A stretch of DNA of 64,000 nt from Halomonas borealis. GTDB lineage: Bacteria > Pseudomonadota > Gammaproteobacteria > Pseudomonadales > Halomonadaceae. The translations under genes and the position numbers were made by a program. The DNA lies in the NCBI RefSeq assembly GCF_004798905.1, contig NZ_SDMO01000001.1, positions 124,001 through 188,000 of the forward strand, in the 5' to 3' direction. Every line of letters starts with the position of its first letter. Positions within the stretch are counted from its first letter, which is position 1. Under the pieces are notes generated by a model. It was not told where the DNA came from, did no database searches, and saw nothing but the letters and a program-made list of their open reading frames with translations. Shown one piece after another: positions 1 to 8,512 of the stretch.

Positions 1-528
1 CATGGCGAACTGCCACCCGTGAGTACTGGCCTGCGCCAGCGGCACCATCGCCGCCGAGGCAAGTGCCGCCATGATCCCCATGGTCAGCACGTAACAAGAG
101 GTCAGCAACGCGATATGGCGAGGGAAGGCGCGCTTTACCAGGCTCGGCAGCAGCACGTTGCCCACCGCGATGCCCGCGCCGATCAGCGCGATCCCCATAT
201 AGAGCGCCAGGGTCGTGCCCTGCACGCGTAGCACGATGCCCGTGCCGATGGTGATCAAGGCCAGCAAGATGCTGCGCTCCAGCCCGATGGTGCGCGCAAG
301 ACGCGGTACCCAAGGCGAGACGACGACAAAGGCCAGCAGTGGCAGAATCATCAATAGGCCTGCCGCGGTGGCATTGAAACCCAGCGCGGCCTGAAGACGT
401 TCGAGCAGGGGCGCGACGCTGGTGAAGGGGGCGCGCAGGTTCATGGCGATCAACAGGATGCCGGCGATCAGCACGGCGGGATGGCTCAAGCGCCGCAAGG
501 GCGGATGGGCGTGACAGGATTCAGACAT
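1..528 (-). CDS. MFS exporter, NimT/CynX-type (partial, 3' end outside window)
   Basis: This is the N-terminal 176 residues of a major facilitator protein running off the left edge. Translation begins MSESCHAHPP and soon reaches a hydrophobic helix followed by NLRAPFT, the motif after the first membrane segment in CynX/NimT/YycB-type carriers. Several further hydrophobic helices follow. It is divergent from an AraC regulator with a cupin-type N-terminus, the same arrangement as nimT/nimR of E. coli (2-nitroimidazole efflux), so it is probably the regulator's target. The start at 528 is the first ATG after the divergent promoter region. The exact substrate cannot be read from the sequence. Confidence 0.8.
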   Translation of the reverse strand, partial: MSESCHAHPPLRRLSHPAVLIAGILLIAMNLRAPFTSVAPLLERLQAALGFNATAAGLLMILPLLAFVVVSPWVPRLARTIGLERSILLALITIGTGIVLRVQGTTLALYMGIALIGAGIAVGNVLLPSLVKRAFPRHIALLTSCYVLTMGIMAALASAAMVPLAQASTHGWQFAM

Positions 529-539
529 GAGGTCCCCAA

Positions 540-662
540 GGCGGTACGAATGACGAGATATCATTGCGATAATGACCGATAGCCTAATCGTCCCGGCTCC
601 AGCAGAATAAGGCCATGATGACTTCAGATACCTGAAAACTGACAATCTGCGAGTATGTCGAG
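540..662. promoter_or_regulatory. Divergent intergenic region with a 15-bp palindrome
   Basis: The gap between the MFS gene and the AraC gene carries a perfect inverted repeat at 561-575, TCATT-GCGAT-AATGA. It lies where a divergent regulator would bind to control both genes. That it is the AraC-family protein's operator is inference from position only. Confidence 0.4.
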
Positions 663-1532
663 ATGACTACCCCGTCGCTTCTCATGTCTGATGTGCTATC
701 GGCGCTGCACGACACGTCACCCTATTGCGATGTCTACCAGCATGATCCGGAGCTCTCCAACATGCCGGCCAGTGCCCTACACGTCGATACCGGCCAGCAG
801 GCGCTGGAAATCCCCGTTCACCAGCACCGCAAGGGCCAGCTGGTCATCGCCCTGCATGGCGTGGTGACCTGCCGTGTCGCCGAAGGACTGTGGATGGTGC
901 CGCCGCACAGCGGGGTCTGGATTCCCGGGGCGATGCCCCACAGCAACCGCCTGACCCGCGGCGGGCGCATGTGCTATCTGTTCATCGAGCCCGCGGCGCT
1001 GGAAATGCCCGATCACAGCTGCACGCTGTCGATCTCGCCACTGCTACGTGAGCTGATACTGCGCCTGGCGGCACTCCCCCAGACCTATGCCGAGCAGGGG
1101 CCCACGGCACGCCTGGTCGAGGTCTTGTTTGCGGAACTCGCCGGCATGCCCAGCGAACGCCTGCACCTGCCGATTCCCGAGGACAGACGTCTCGCGCGCA
1201 TCAGCGATGCACTGATCCAGGCGCCCGATGACCGCCGAACCCTGGGCCAGTGGGCACAGGAACTGGCGATGAGCGAACGCACCCTCGCTCGCCGGATCCA
1301 GCGCGAGACGGGGTTGAATTTCAGCCGTTGGCGACAGCAGCTGCATCTGATCGTCGCGATCCGTTATCTCGCCGAAGGCATGAGTGTGCAGCGCGTCTCG
1401 GAGGAGGTCGGCTATCAGTCGGTGAATGCCTTCATCAGCATGTTCAAGAAACTGCTCGGCACCACGCCGACACGCTATCTCGACGCTCATCGGCAACGCC
1501 TCAATGGCATTGGCAGGCACTCAAACCACTGA
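663..1532 (+). CDS. AraC family transcriptional regulator, NimR-like
   Basis: This 289-residue protein has an N-terminal cupin-type sensing domain (about residues 40-120, with HQHRKGQL and PPHSGVWIPG) and a C-terminal AraC double helix-turn-helix (about 180-280, with SERTLARRIQRETGL and VGYQSVNAFISMFKKLLG). The sequence resembles NimR (YeaM) of E. coli, the repressor of the nimT efflux gene, and the divergent exporter supports this. It would act in the cytoplasm on the shared intergenic region. The ligand is unknown. The ATG at 663 has only a weak upstream GAG as ribosome binding site. Confidence 0.85.
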   Translation: MTTPSLLMSDVLSALHDTSPYCDVYQHDPELSNMPASALHVDTGQQALEIPVHQHRKGQLVIALHGVVTCRVAEGLWMVPPHSGVWIPGAMPHSNRLTRGGRMCYLFIEPAALEMPDHSCTLSISPLLRELILRLAALPQTYAEQGPTARLVEVLFAELAGMPSERLHLPIPEDRRLARISDALIQAPDDRRTLGQWAQELAMSERTLARRIQRETGLNFSRWRQQLHLIVAIRYLAEGMSVQRVSEEVGYQSVNAFISMFKKLLGTTPTRYLDAHRQRLNGIGRHSNH

Positions 1533-1591
1533 CTCGAGGGGCTAAAGGCGGGGACAGGCCCCGGTTGCCGGGTTGTCGTTCGCCGCGGCGC

Positions 1592-2359
1592 TCAATTCAG
1601 CTCACAACGGGTATGGTAGGGAAGCAGCAGTTCGGCGGTGCGCTCCTGATTGGCGCTGACCTGTTGTTGCACCAAGGCCAGGCCACCGCTGGCGATGCGT
1701 CGTTCGTCGCCCTCGGCGAACACCATTCGGCGAGTCGGGCCGGGGTAGAATCGATAGTCGAGCAGCGGTGAGACGGGCAGGATGCCGTGATGGCGATCGG
1801 CGCTGCCGTGAAGGCCGGCCTGGGTGAGGGCGTCATCGAGCCGATCGATGCGCTGCCCGAGCCGGGCGCAGTCGAACCCGGGGTGATGCAGGCGCGGGCC
1901 CATGGCGGCCAGCCAGCCGGCCAGTGGGTGGGCCGCCGTCAGGGCCTGATAGGTGGTCCAGTCCGGCATCGGCCAGGGGCGCCCCCGACACAGCAGGTTT
2001 TGCCCCTGGCTATCGGCGGCGCTGGCCTGGCCGATCAGCCGTTGCAGGGCCTCGCGAGGGGGGCGAGACAGGGTGCCGAGCTGTAGTTCGAGCAGCACCA
2101 GCCAGGCGCCGTCGTCGGGGGCCGCCAGCAGGGTGGCGAGCAGGCCGCGGTCGGCCATCGCATGGCGTCGCCGCGGCCGATAGCCGAAACGCACCAGCGT
2201 GGGCAGCAAGGCCTCCATGGCCCAGGGGCCATGGTTGAGCGTGAGCAGCGTCAGGTACTCCGGCGATGCCTCCACCGGCCATAACCGTAGTCCGCCCAGT
2301 TCCGGGTGCTGATGAACGTAGTCCAGCCACAGCTGCTGGAGGAATTCTTCCCGCTGCAT
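1592..2359 (-). CDS. DUF1338 (HglS-like) family protein, probably degenerate
   Basis: The 255-residue product aligns by eye with short DUF1338 proteins, relatives of the metal-dependent 2-oxoadipate dioxygenase/decarboxylase HglS. Visible counterparts are the N-terminal FLQQLWLDYV, a His at LNHGPW (family: DHVAFRT), YQALTAAHPLAGWLAAMG, and a second His at RLHHPGF (family: ANHFTV). The third metal ligand, Glu in the family's YEFA block near the C-terminus, aligns here with IASGGLALVQQQ and appears lost, so activity is doubtful. The ATG at 2359 is preferred over an upstream start at 2455 because GAGGA precedes it and homology begins there. The family assignment is moderate. Confidence 0.65.
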   Translation of the reverse strand: MQREEFLQQLWLDYVHQHPELGGLRLWPVEASPEYLTLLTLNHGPWAMEALLPTLVRFGYRPRRRHAMADRGLLATLLAAPDDGAWLVLLELQLGTLSRPPREALQRLIGQASAADSQGQNLLCRGRPWPMPDWTTYQALTAAHPLAGWLAAMGPRLHHPGFDCARLGQRIDRLDDALTQAGLHGSADRHHGILPVSPLLDYRFYPGPTRRMVFAEGDERRIASGGLALVQQQVSANQERTAELLLPYHTRCELN

Positions 2360-2455
2360 CCTGCTTCGTCCTCTGACCGTGTCGATTGCCCTACAGGCAG
2401 TGTAAGCGGCTCGAGTGTGGGCGGATTCAACGAGGCGGGTGTGGCTCAAAAGCAA

Positions 2456-2479
2456 GAAGGCCGCCCTGGGGCGGCCTTC
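2456..2479 (-). terminator. Rho-independent terminator of grxA
   Basis: GAAGGCCGCCC at 2456-2466 pairs perfectly with GGGCGGCCTTC at 2469-2479. On the minus strand it is followed by TTGCTTTT. It lies just past the grxA stop and ends that transcript. Confidence 0.75.
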
Positions 2480-2500
2480 GTCACTCGCGCAATACGCGGC

Positions 2501-2776
2501 TTACTGGGCGGCTTCGGCCGACAGCAGGGCCTGTTCGCGGACGTACTGGTCGAACTCGGTGAAACCGCCGACATGGGTCTGGTCGACGAAGATCTGCGGC
2601 ACCGTCTCGACCGGCTTGCCGATGGTCTTCTCCATGTCGGCCTTGGTGATGCCTTCCTCGTGGATGTCCACGTAACGATGCCCCTGAATGGCGCCGGCAT
2701 TCTCGAGCTTCTCGGCGAGCTCCTTGGCGCGCACGCAGAACGGGCAGGCGGGGCGGCCGAAGATGACGACGAACAT
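2501..2776 (-). CDS. grxA: Glutaredoxin 1 (GrxA)
   Basis: This 91-residue thioltransferase reduces disulfides with glutathione in the cytoplasm. The active-site dithiol CPFC is at residues 11-14 within IFGRPACPFCVRAKELAEKL. The block GKPVETVPQIFVDQTHVGG is the glutathione-binding and cis-Pro region typical of E. coli GrxA, and the length matches. The ATG at 2776 has AAGGAG upstream. A longer in-frame start exists but has no ribosome binding site and precedes the fold. The gene is single and followed by a strong terminator. Confidence 0.93.
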   Translation of the reverse strand: MFVVIFGRPACPFCVRAKELAEKLENAGAIQGHRYVDIHEEGITKADMEKTIGKPVETVPQIFVDQTHVGGFTEFDQYVREQALLSAEAAQ

Positions 2777-2924
2777 AACGTGACTCCTTGCATCTCTGAT
2801 GCATCGAAATGGGAAGTGAAATCGAACGCCATTTTGCCCCAGCGACGCGCCGCTGGCCAATAGGCATCGTCTGGCAAGACGATTGGGGCATGCTATGGGC
2901 GTGGTGAGCGGTCGTCGCTAACGG

Positions 2925-3746
<822 letters not shown>

Positions 3747-3841
3747 GGCGGTTCCTCGCGGTAACGGTGCCTTCATAGGCTAGCAGCAACCCCCGGTCGG
3801 TTGGCTATACTGGCCGCCCATTCATTCGAAGGAAACTCAGG

Positions 3842-4273
3842 ATGCCGGCATTGAGCGCCGATCAGTATGATCACCTGAGACGCCTGGCGACGGTCTGGGA
3901 GCGCATGTTTCATGGGGCCGACCGGAGCGCGCCGAGGGATAATCCGCGGCTCGAGGTGGACGCCTTATGCTTCCAGCCGCAGACGCTGCCGGATGGCCGT
4001 CATGGGCTGCTGGGGGCATGGATCACGCCGGCTTCGTTGTCGCTGGTGGTGGTGCCGGAGACGAACGATCTGGAGTGTCCTGGCGGCACGGCGCCTATGA
4101 CGCTGGCGTTGCCGTCGGGCCGTTATCCCTTTCGCGCGGTATCGCTCGGTGGTGAAGGGTGGCTGTGGCAATGCGAGCTGCTCGACGACCTGCGCGATCT
4201 CGACTCGCGACAGGACGGCAGTCGGCTGGCCCAGCGGCTGATGAGGACGGTGATGACGCCGGCCGCCGACTAG
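3842..4273 (+). CDS. HybE-family ([NiFe]-hydrogenase assembly chaperone-like) protein, orphan
   Basis: The 143-residue protein shows the HybE signature NPRLEVDALCFQ followed by GLLGAWITPASLSLVVVPE. In known members this reads NPxLxVEAxGF and GxLITPWFMNLVLLP. HybE-type proteins are chaperones for twin-arginine-exported hydrogenase large subunits. No hydrogenase gene is in view and the usual tryptophan-phenylalanine-methionine core is changed to ASLS, so the role here may differ. AAGGAA precedes the ATG. It sits between IMPase and bdhA on its own. Confidence 0.65.
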   Translation: MPALSADQYDHLRRLATVWERMFHGADRSAPRDNPRLEVDALCFQPQTLPDGRHGLLGAWITPASLSLVVVPETNDLECPGGTAPMTLALPSGRYPFRAVSLGGEGWLWQCELLDDLRDLDSRQDGSRLAQRLMRTVMTPAAD

Positions 4274-4384
4274 GGGGAATGTCGCCCTGGTGCCGCGCGC
4301 AAAAGGTTCATATGCTGGTGGCGCGCAGCCTTTGACCTCTCCCTGCCCGTGACGGACGGACAGGCAACGTAACGAGGAGACCCC

Positions 4385-5170
4385 ATGTCGGTTCCCCCCT
4401 CCACGGTTCCCCCTTCCACGCCCCGCGTCGCGCTCGTGACCGGGGCCAGCAGCGGCATCGGCGAGGCCGTGGTACGCCATTTCTGCGAGCTGGGCCATCA
4501 GGTGCTCGCGGTGGACCTTGCCCGCGAGGGGCAGGCGGTCGCCGAGCGTGCCGGTGCGGCCTTCTTCCAGGCCGATCTCACCGATGGCGAGGCCTGCAAG
4601 GCGGCGGTCGCCGACGCCCTGAGCCGTTTCGGGCGGCTCGATATCCTGGTCAATAATGCCGGCATCCAGCATGTCTCTTCGATCGAGGCGTTCCCCGAGG
4701 CGCAGTGGCGGCGAATCATCGATCTGATGCTCACCGCTCCCTTCCTGCTGACGCAGGCGGCTTGGCCGTCGATGCGCGAGAACGGCTGGGGCCGCATCGT
4801 CAACGTCGCCTCGATCCATGCCCAGGTCGCCTCGCCCGGCAAGGCCGCCTATATCAGCGCCAAGCACGGCCTGATCGGTTTGACCAAGACCGCGGCGCTG
4901 GAAGGCGGGGCGCAGGGCATCACCGCCAACGCCCTGTGCCCGGCCTACGTGAAGACGCCGCTGGTGGAAAATCAGATCGCCGACCAGGCCAGGTTGAACG
5001 GGATGGAAGAGCAGCAAGTGATCGAGCAGATCATGCTTAAGAACGCCGCCGTCAAGCGGCTGATCGATCCCGACGAGGTGGCCGCGCTGGTCGGCTACCT
5101 GGCCTCCGATGCGGCGGGTGCCGTCACCGGTGCCAGCTGGAACATCGACCTGGGCTGGACGGCGCAGTAA
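4385..5170 (+). CDS. bdhA: 3-hydroxybutyrate dehydrogenase (SDR family)
   Basis: This 261-residue short-chain dehydrogenase would interconvert (R)-3-hydroxybutyrate and acetoacetate with NAD, a step in polyhydroxybutyrate turnover. It shows the Rossmann motif TGASSGIG (about residues 19-26), NNAG, and the catalytic Ser and Tyr-Lys in VASIH and YISAKHG. The blocks CPAYVKTPLVENQI and LASDAAGAVTGASWNIDLGW are characteristic of this enzyme. A GAGGAG site precedes the ATG. It stands alone and ends in a hairpin terminator. Confidence 0.9.
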   Translation: MSVPPSTVPPSTPRVALVTGASSGIGEAVVRHFCELGHQVLAVDLAREGQAVAERAGAAFFQADLTDGEACKAAVADALSRFGRLDILVNNAGIQHVSSIEAFPEAQWRRIIDLMLTAPFLLTQAAWPSMRENGWGRIVNVASIHAQVASPGKAAYISAKHGLIGLTKTAALEGGAQGITANALCPAYVKTPLVENQIADQARLNGMEEQQVIEQIMLKNAAVKRLIDPDEVAALVGYLASDAAGAVTGASWNIDLGWTAQ

Positions 5171-5198
5171 GCGCGCTGAGCGCCGTAGGACCAGCAAG

Positions 5199-5224
5199 CT
5201 CCGAAGGTTGAGTCTTCGGGGTTT
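5199..5224 (+). terminator. Terminator after bdhA
   Basis: CCGAAG at 5201-5206 pairs with CTTCGG at 5214-5219, with a further C-G pair outside a wobble, then GTTTG. The segment after it (to about 5247) closely matches the one after the prfC terminator. Confidence 0.6.
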
Positions 5225-5250
5225 GCTGTGCGTCGGGCGATCTCACGCTG

Positions 5251-5292
5251 CCGCTTGCCGCTTGCCGCTTGCCGCTTGCCGCTTGCCGCTTG
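5251..5292. repeat. Six tandem copies of a 7-bp repeat
   Basis: The heptamer CCGCTTG is repeated six times perfectly from 5251 to 5292. It ends two bases before the regA stop codon (read on the minus strand). A partial copy precedes it. Such perfect short tandem arrays expand and shrink by slippage; here it lies in the 3' untranslated part of regA. Confidence 0.9.
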
Positions 5293-5294
5293 CC

Positions 5295-5834
5295 TCAGTG
5301 CCGCACGGGCCGTTTCTGGAGCTTGCGCTGTAAGGTGCGGCGGTGCATGCCGAGCGCCCGGGCGGTGGCGGAGATATTGCCGTCGTGTTCCTGCAACACC
5401 TTCTGGATGTGTTCCCAGGTCAGACGGTTGATCGATGGGGGGCGCTCGGCGACTTCGGCCTCGGGGTCGCCTTCCTCGAGCGACAGGGCGGCGAGGATTT
5501 CCTCGGCATCCGCCGGTTTGCACAGATAATTCACCGCGCCGAGCTTGATCGCCTGTACCGCCGTGGCGATGCTCGAGTAGCCGGTCAACACCACCACCCG
5601 GCAGTCCGGCACGACATCCAGCATCTCGGGCAGCAGCTTGAGGCCGGACTCCTGTTCCAGCTTGAGGTCCAGGGTCGCCATGAGGGGGTGGTATTGACGC
5701 GCCAGGGCCAGCGCCTGTTCGCCGTCATGGGCGACCAGCACCTCGAAGCCGCGCCGGCTCATGGCGCGGTGCAGCACGTGGCAGAACATCTCGTCGTCGT
5801 CGATGATCAGCAGGCGTTCGTCACTCTCTTGCAT
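5295..5834 (-). CDS. regA: RegA/PrrA/RoxR-type response regulator
   Basis: The 179-residue regulator has a receiver domain with acidic pocket IIDDDE (residues 10-15), phospho-acceptor Asp in ATLDLKLE and Lys in LCKPAD. A Fis-type helix-turn-helix follows at the C-terminus (GNISATARALGMHRRTLQRKLQKRP), nearly invariant in RegA, PrrA, ActR and RoxR. This family controls respiratory and redox-responsive genes. GAGGA precedes the ATG. It lies 26 bp downstream of its cognate kinase gene and is surely co-transcribed with it. Confidence 0.92.
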   Translation of the reverse strand: MQESDERLLIIDDDEMFCHVLHRAMSRRGFEVLVAHDGEQALALARQYHPLMATLDLKLEQESGLKLLPEMLDVVPDCRVVVLTGYSSIATAVQAIKLGAVNYLCKPADAEEILAALSLEEGDPEAEVAERPPSINRLTWEHIQKVLQEHDGNISATARALGMHRRTLQRKLQKRPVRH

Positions 5835-5860
5835 GGCATCCTCGCTGGAATCGGGCGCGA

Positions 5861-7132
5861 TCAGGCCGCGGGGGCACTCCGGGGCAGGCTCACCTCGGTC
5901 AGGGTGCCGCCCTCGGGATGATTGTAAAGCCGTACGCCGCCGCCGAAACGGTTGATGGTGGCATGGGTGAGGAACAGGCCGATCCCCAGCCCCTTGCTCT
6001 TGGTGGAAATGAAGGTCTCGCCGAGCTGATCGGCGATGCTCAGCGAGACGCCGGGGCCGTGATCGCGGATGTCGATGATCACCTCGTCGGCGTTCCAGTC
6101 GACCTGGATGACGATGTTATCGGGATTGGCATCGGCGGCATTGTTGAGCAGGTTGGTCAGCGCCTGGGCCAGGGTGGTATCCACGCTCAGTCGTGGCGTG
6201 CCACGGCGGCCTAACACCTCCAGCTGGTAGCCGACATCCGGGCGTAGCACCAGCCAGCGTTGCACGACCTCTTCCAGCCACTCCAATGCCTCGCGCACCT
6301 CGGGGTTGGCCATGCGGCGGCGGTCGGCGTTGTCGACTAGGTGACGCAGCCGCGATTTACAGGTGTCCACCTGCTCGCGAAGCAGCTCGATATCCTGGGT
6401 CAGCAGTTCGTTGCCGCGGGCGTCCTCGCGCATCTCGTTGAGCAGTACCGCCATGGTCGATAGTGGGGTGCCGAGCTCATGGGCGGTGCCGGCGGCCTGG
6501 GTGGCCACCGCCAGCACCTGTTCGTTGCGCAGCACCGCTTCGCGGGTGCGTGACAGGGCTTGTTCGCGGCCACGCAGGGCGCGGGCCATCTTGAAGATAA
6601 AGAAGGTCACCAACCCGGCGGACAGGGCGAAGTTCATCCACACGCCGAGGATATGCAGGCTGATGCCGTCCTGCAGGTGAGGCATGCCGAGCTGGGGTAC
6701 CGGATGATAGAAGCCCATCAGGAAGCTGGTGCCGGCCAGGCCCGCGGCGGCCACGCTCCAGGCATAGCGCCAGGGCAGGGTAGCGGCGGCGATGGTCACC
6801 GGCACCAAATAGTAGTTGATGAAGGGGTTGGTGGCGCCGCCGGTGAAGTAGAACAGCAGCGTCAGGCCCGCCATGTCGGCCAGCAGGTGGGCCAGGTACT
6901 CGCGATGCGTGACATCGCGCGGCCGGCCCAGGCGCCACCAGGTGGCGATGTTGATCAACGCCATCACCACGATCACCGCGCCCACGGCCGGCAGGTCGAG
7001 CTCGAAGCCTAGCCCCGTGACTCCGATGACGATGCCGGCGAGAAAACCGGTCCAGGTAATGCCGCGCACGATAGTCAGGCGCACCATGTTGCGGTTGGGG
7101 GTGGACAGCGGTAGGGGCAGGGCGGCTGGCAT
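5861..7132 (-). CDS. regB: RegB/PrrB/RoxS-type redox sensor histidine kinase
   Basis: The 423-residue membrane kinase has about six N-terminal hydrophobic segments. The loop FTGGATNPF contains the GGxxNPF heptapeptide that binds ubiquinone in RegB. The H-box is AAGTAHELGTPLSTMAV, a cysteine in QVDTCKSRL matches the redox-active Cys region, and the ATPase domain shows NLLNNAADAN and GLGIGLFL. It would sense the quinone pool or redox state and phosphorylate the adjacent regulator. The ATG at 7132 has GGAG seven bases upstream; longer in-frame starts precede the transmembrane region without support. Confidence 0.9.
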   Translation of the reverse strand: MPAALPLPLSTPNRNMVRLTIVRGITWTGFLAGIVIGVTGLGFELDLPAVGAVIVVMALINIATWWRLGRPRDVTHREYLAHLLADMAGLTLLFYFTGGATNPFINYYLVPVTIAAATLPWRYAWSVAAAGLAGTSFLMGFYHPVPQLGMPHLQDGISLHILGVWMNFALSAGLVTFFIFKMARALRGREQALSRTREAVLRNEQVLAVATQAAGTAHELGTPLSTMAVLLNEMREDARGNELLTQDIELLREQVDTCKSRLRHLVDNADRRRMANPEVREALEWLEEVVQRWLVLRPDVGYQLEVLGRRGTPRLSVDTTLAQALTNLLNNAADANPDNIVIQVDWNADEVIIDIRDHGPGVSLSIADQLGETFISTKSKGLGIGLFLTHATINRFGGGVRLYNHPEGGTLTEVSLPRSAPAA

Positions 7133-7335
7133 GGGGGCTCCGCGGCAGTATCGTGTCGCGATGATACCCGATCGGCCTGCGCGGCGTCCTCCGATGGGGG
7201 TGCGGCCGGGCGTCGCTGCTGGTGCGATGCGTCGGCTGTCGTGAACTGTCGTGAATGGGCGGATGCCGAGCGCGGGTTTCCCTCTGTGGCTCAGGCGGTA
7301 TATTGGAGGCTTCGAATCCTCTCGAGGGATGCTCG

Positions 7336-7479
7336 ATGCGACGACGGCTGATATCCGTGCTTTTCCTGTTTCTCGGGGCGGGAGCCTTGCTGGGCCTGTG
7401 GGGCACTCGGCCCGTGCCTGTCTCGCCGAGCCGCGGTGCCAAGCGTGCCGCGGGTGGGGCCGGGAGGCTTGCATGGTGA
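7336..7479 (+). CDS. Small predicted membrane or exported peptide (47 aa), unrecognised
   Basis: The 47-residue frame begins MRRRLISVLFLFLGAGALLG: three arginines then a hydrophobic stretch, like a signal anchor, followed by a short basic tail. GAGGG lies upstream and its stop overlaps the cysQ ATG (ATGGTGA), suggesting translational coupling. I do not recognise a family, and it could be a chance frame. Confidence 0.4.
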   Translation: MRRRLISVLFLFLGAGALLGLWGTRPVPVSPSRGAKRAAGGAGRLAW

Positions 7480-8330
7480 ATCCTGGCGATTCGGAAGATC
7501 GCGTCGGCATGACGGCTAAGCGACGTGATCGCCTGCTGGCGGGTGTCGAGGCGGCGGGAGAGGCGGTGCTGAGCATCTATCGTAGGCCCTTCAGCATCGC
7601 GACCAAGGCCGACGACAGCCCGCTCACCGAGGCCGATATCTGTGCCCATCATGCGCTCATCGATCTGCTCGGCGAGGTGACACCGGCGTTGCCGGTGCTG
7701 TCCGAGGAATCGGAAGCCATTCCCTATGCCATCCGTCGAGCCTGGCGTCGCTATTGGCTGGTCGATCCGCTGGATGGTACCAAGGAGTTCATCAAGGGCA
7801 GCGGTGATTTCACCCTCAACCTGGCGCTGATCGAGGACGGTGTGCCGGTGTTTGGCATCGTGCATGCGCCGGTGCTTGGGGTCAGCTGGCTGGGTCAGGT
7901 GGGGCAAGGGGCCTGCCGCCATGAGGAAGGTATTGCACGCGCGATAGGCGTGCGTGACCTGCCGGATCCGGCACTCGAGCCCTGGCGTATCATGGGCAGC
8001 CGTTCCCACGGGCTGTCGGCCCTGTCGGCCTTCCGCGCTGGCCTGCCGCGTCATGAGCTGGTGGCTCGGGGAAGCTCACTGAAGCTGTGCCTGGTGGCCG
8101 AAGGCGCCGCCGATCTTTACCCACGCTTCGGTCCGACCTGTGAGTGGGACACGGCGGCGGCCCAGGCGGTGGTGACAGCGGCAGGCGGCCAGGTGCTGGA
8201 TGCCCGCCATCTGATGCCGCTGCGCTGCAACCGCCAGGCGTCGCTGCTCAACCCTGACTTCATCGTCTGCGGAGAACGCGACAAGCGCTGGGAACGAGCG
8301 CTCGTCGATGGCCTGGACGGGAAGGGCTGA
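7473..8330 (+). CDS. cysQ: 3'(2'),5'-bisphosphate nucleotidase CysQ
   Basis: The 285-residue enzyme removes the 3' phosphate of PAP formed during sulfate assimilation, yielding AMP. Family motifs are LTEADICAH, LSEESEAIP, DPLDGTKEFIKGSGDFTLNLAL (metal-binding core) and CEWDTAAAQAVV near the C-terminus. The ATG at 7473 follows GGGAGG; translation upstream of it is not family-like. This is the second IMPase-superfamily gene in the first 9 kb. Confidence 0.9.
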   Translation: MVNPGDSEDRVGMTAKRRDRLLAGVEAAGEAVLSIYRRPFSIATKADDSPLTEADICAHHALIDLLGEVTPALPVLSEESEAIPYAIRRAWRRYWLVDPLDGTKEFIKGSGDFTLNLALIEDGVPVFGIVHAPVLGVSWLGQVGQGACRHEEGIARAIGVRDLPDPALEPWRIMGSRSHGLSALSAFRAGLPRHELVARGSSLKLCLVAEGAADLYPRFGPTCEWDTAAAQAVVTAAGGQVLDARHLMPLRCNRQASLLNPDFIVCGERDKRWERALVDGLDGKG

Positions 8331-8453
8331 ACGCTCCCGCCCGATGGGGTGCCGGAGACGACCCATGAAGCCCCGAACCGCATGACCGGCCGGCGCGGCA
8401 TCGAGACAGCGGCCTGGCCTAGCGGTACAATCCCGCCAACTCTCACACCCACA

Positions 8454-8489
8454 TCACCCTGGTGCGTGTCAGGATGAACCCCAGGGTGA
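8454..8489 (+). promoter_or_regulatory. Long-loop stem in the prfC leader
   Basis: TCACCCTGG (8454-8462) pairs perfectly with CCAGGGTGA (8481-8489) around an 18-base loop. It ends 23 bases before the prfC start and has no T-tract, so it looks like a leader structure rather than a terminator. Function is unknown. Confidence 0.4.
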
Positions 8490-8512
8490 GTAAAAGTTGA
8501 TGAAAACGCGAC

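Noticed and set aside
3965..5197. A 410-codon minus-strand frame opposite the HybE-like gene and bdhA
   Set aside because: It spans two convincing genes and an intergenic gap, with no recognisable domain.
5251..5292. Possible CRISPR array
   Set aside because: Units are 7 bp with no spacers, and no cas genes are nearby.
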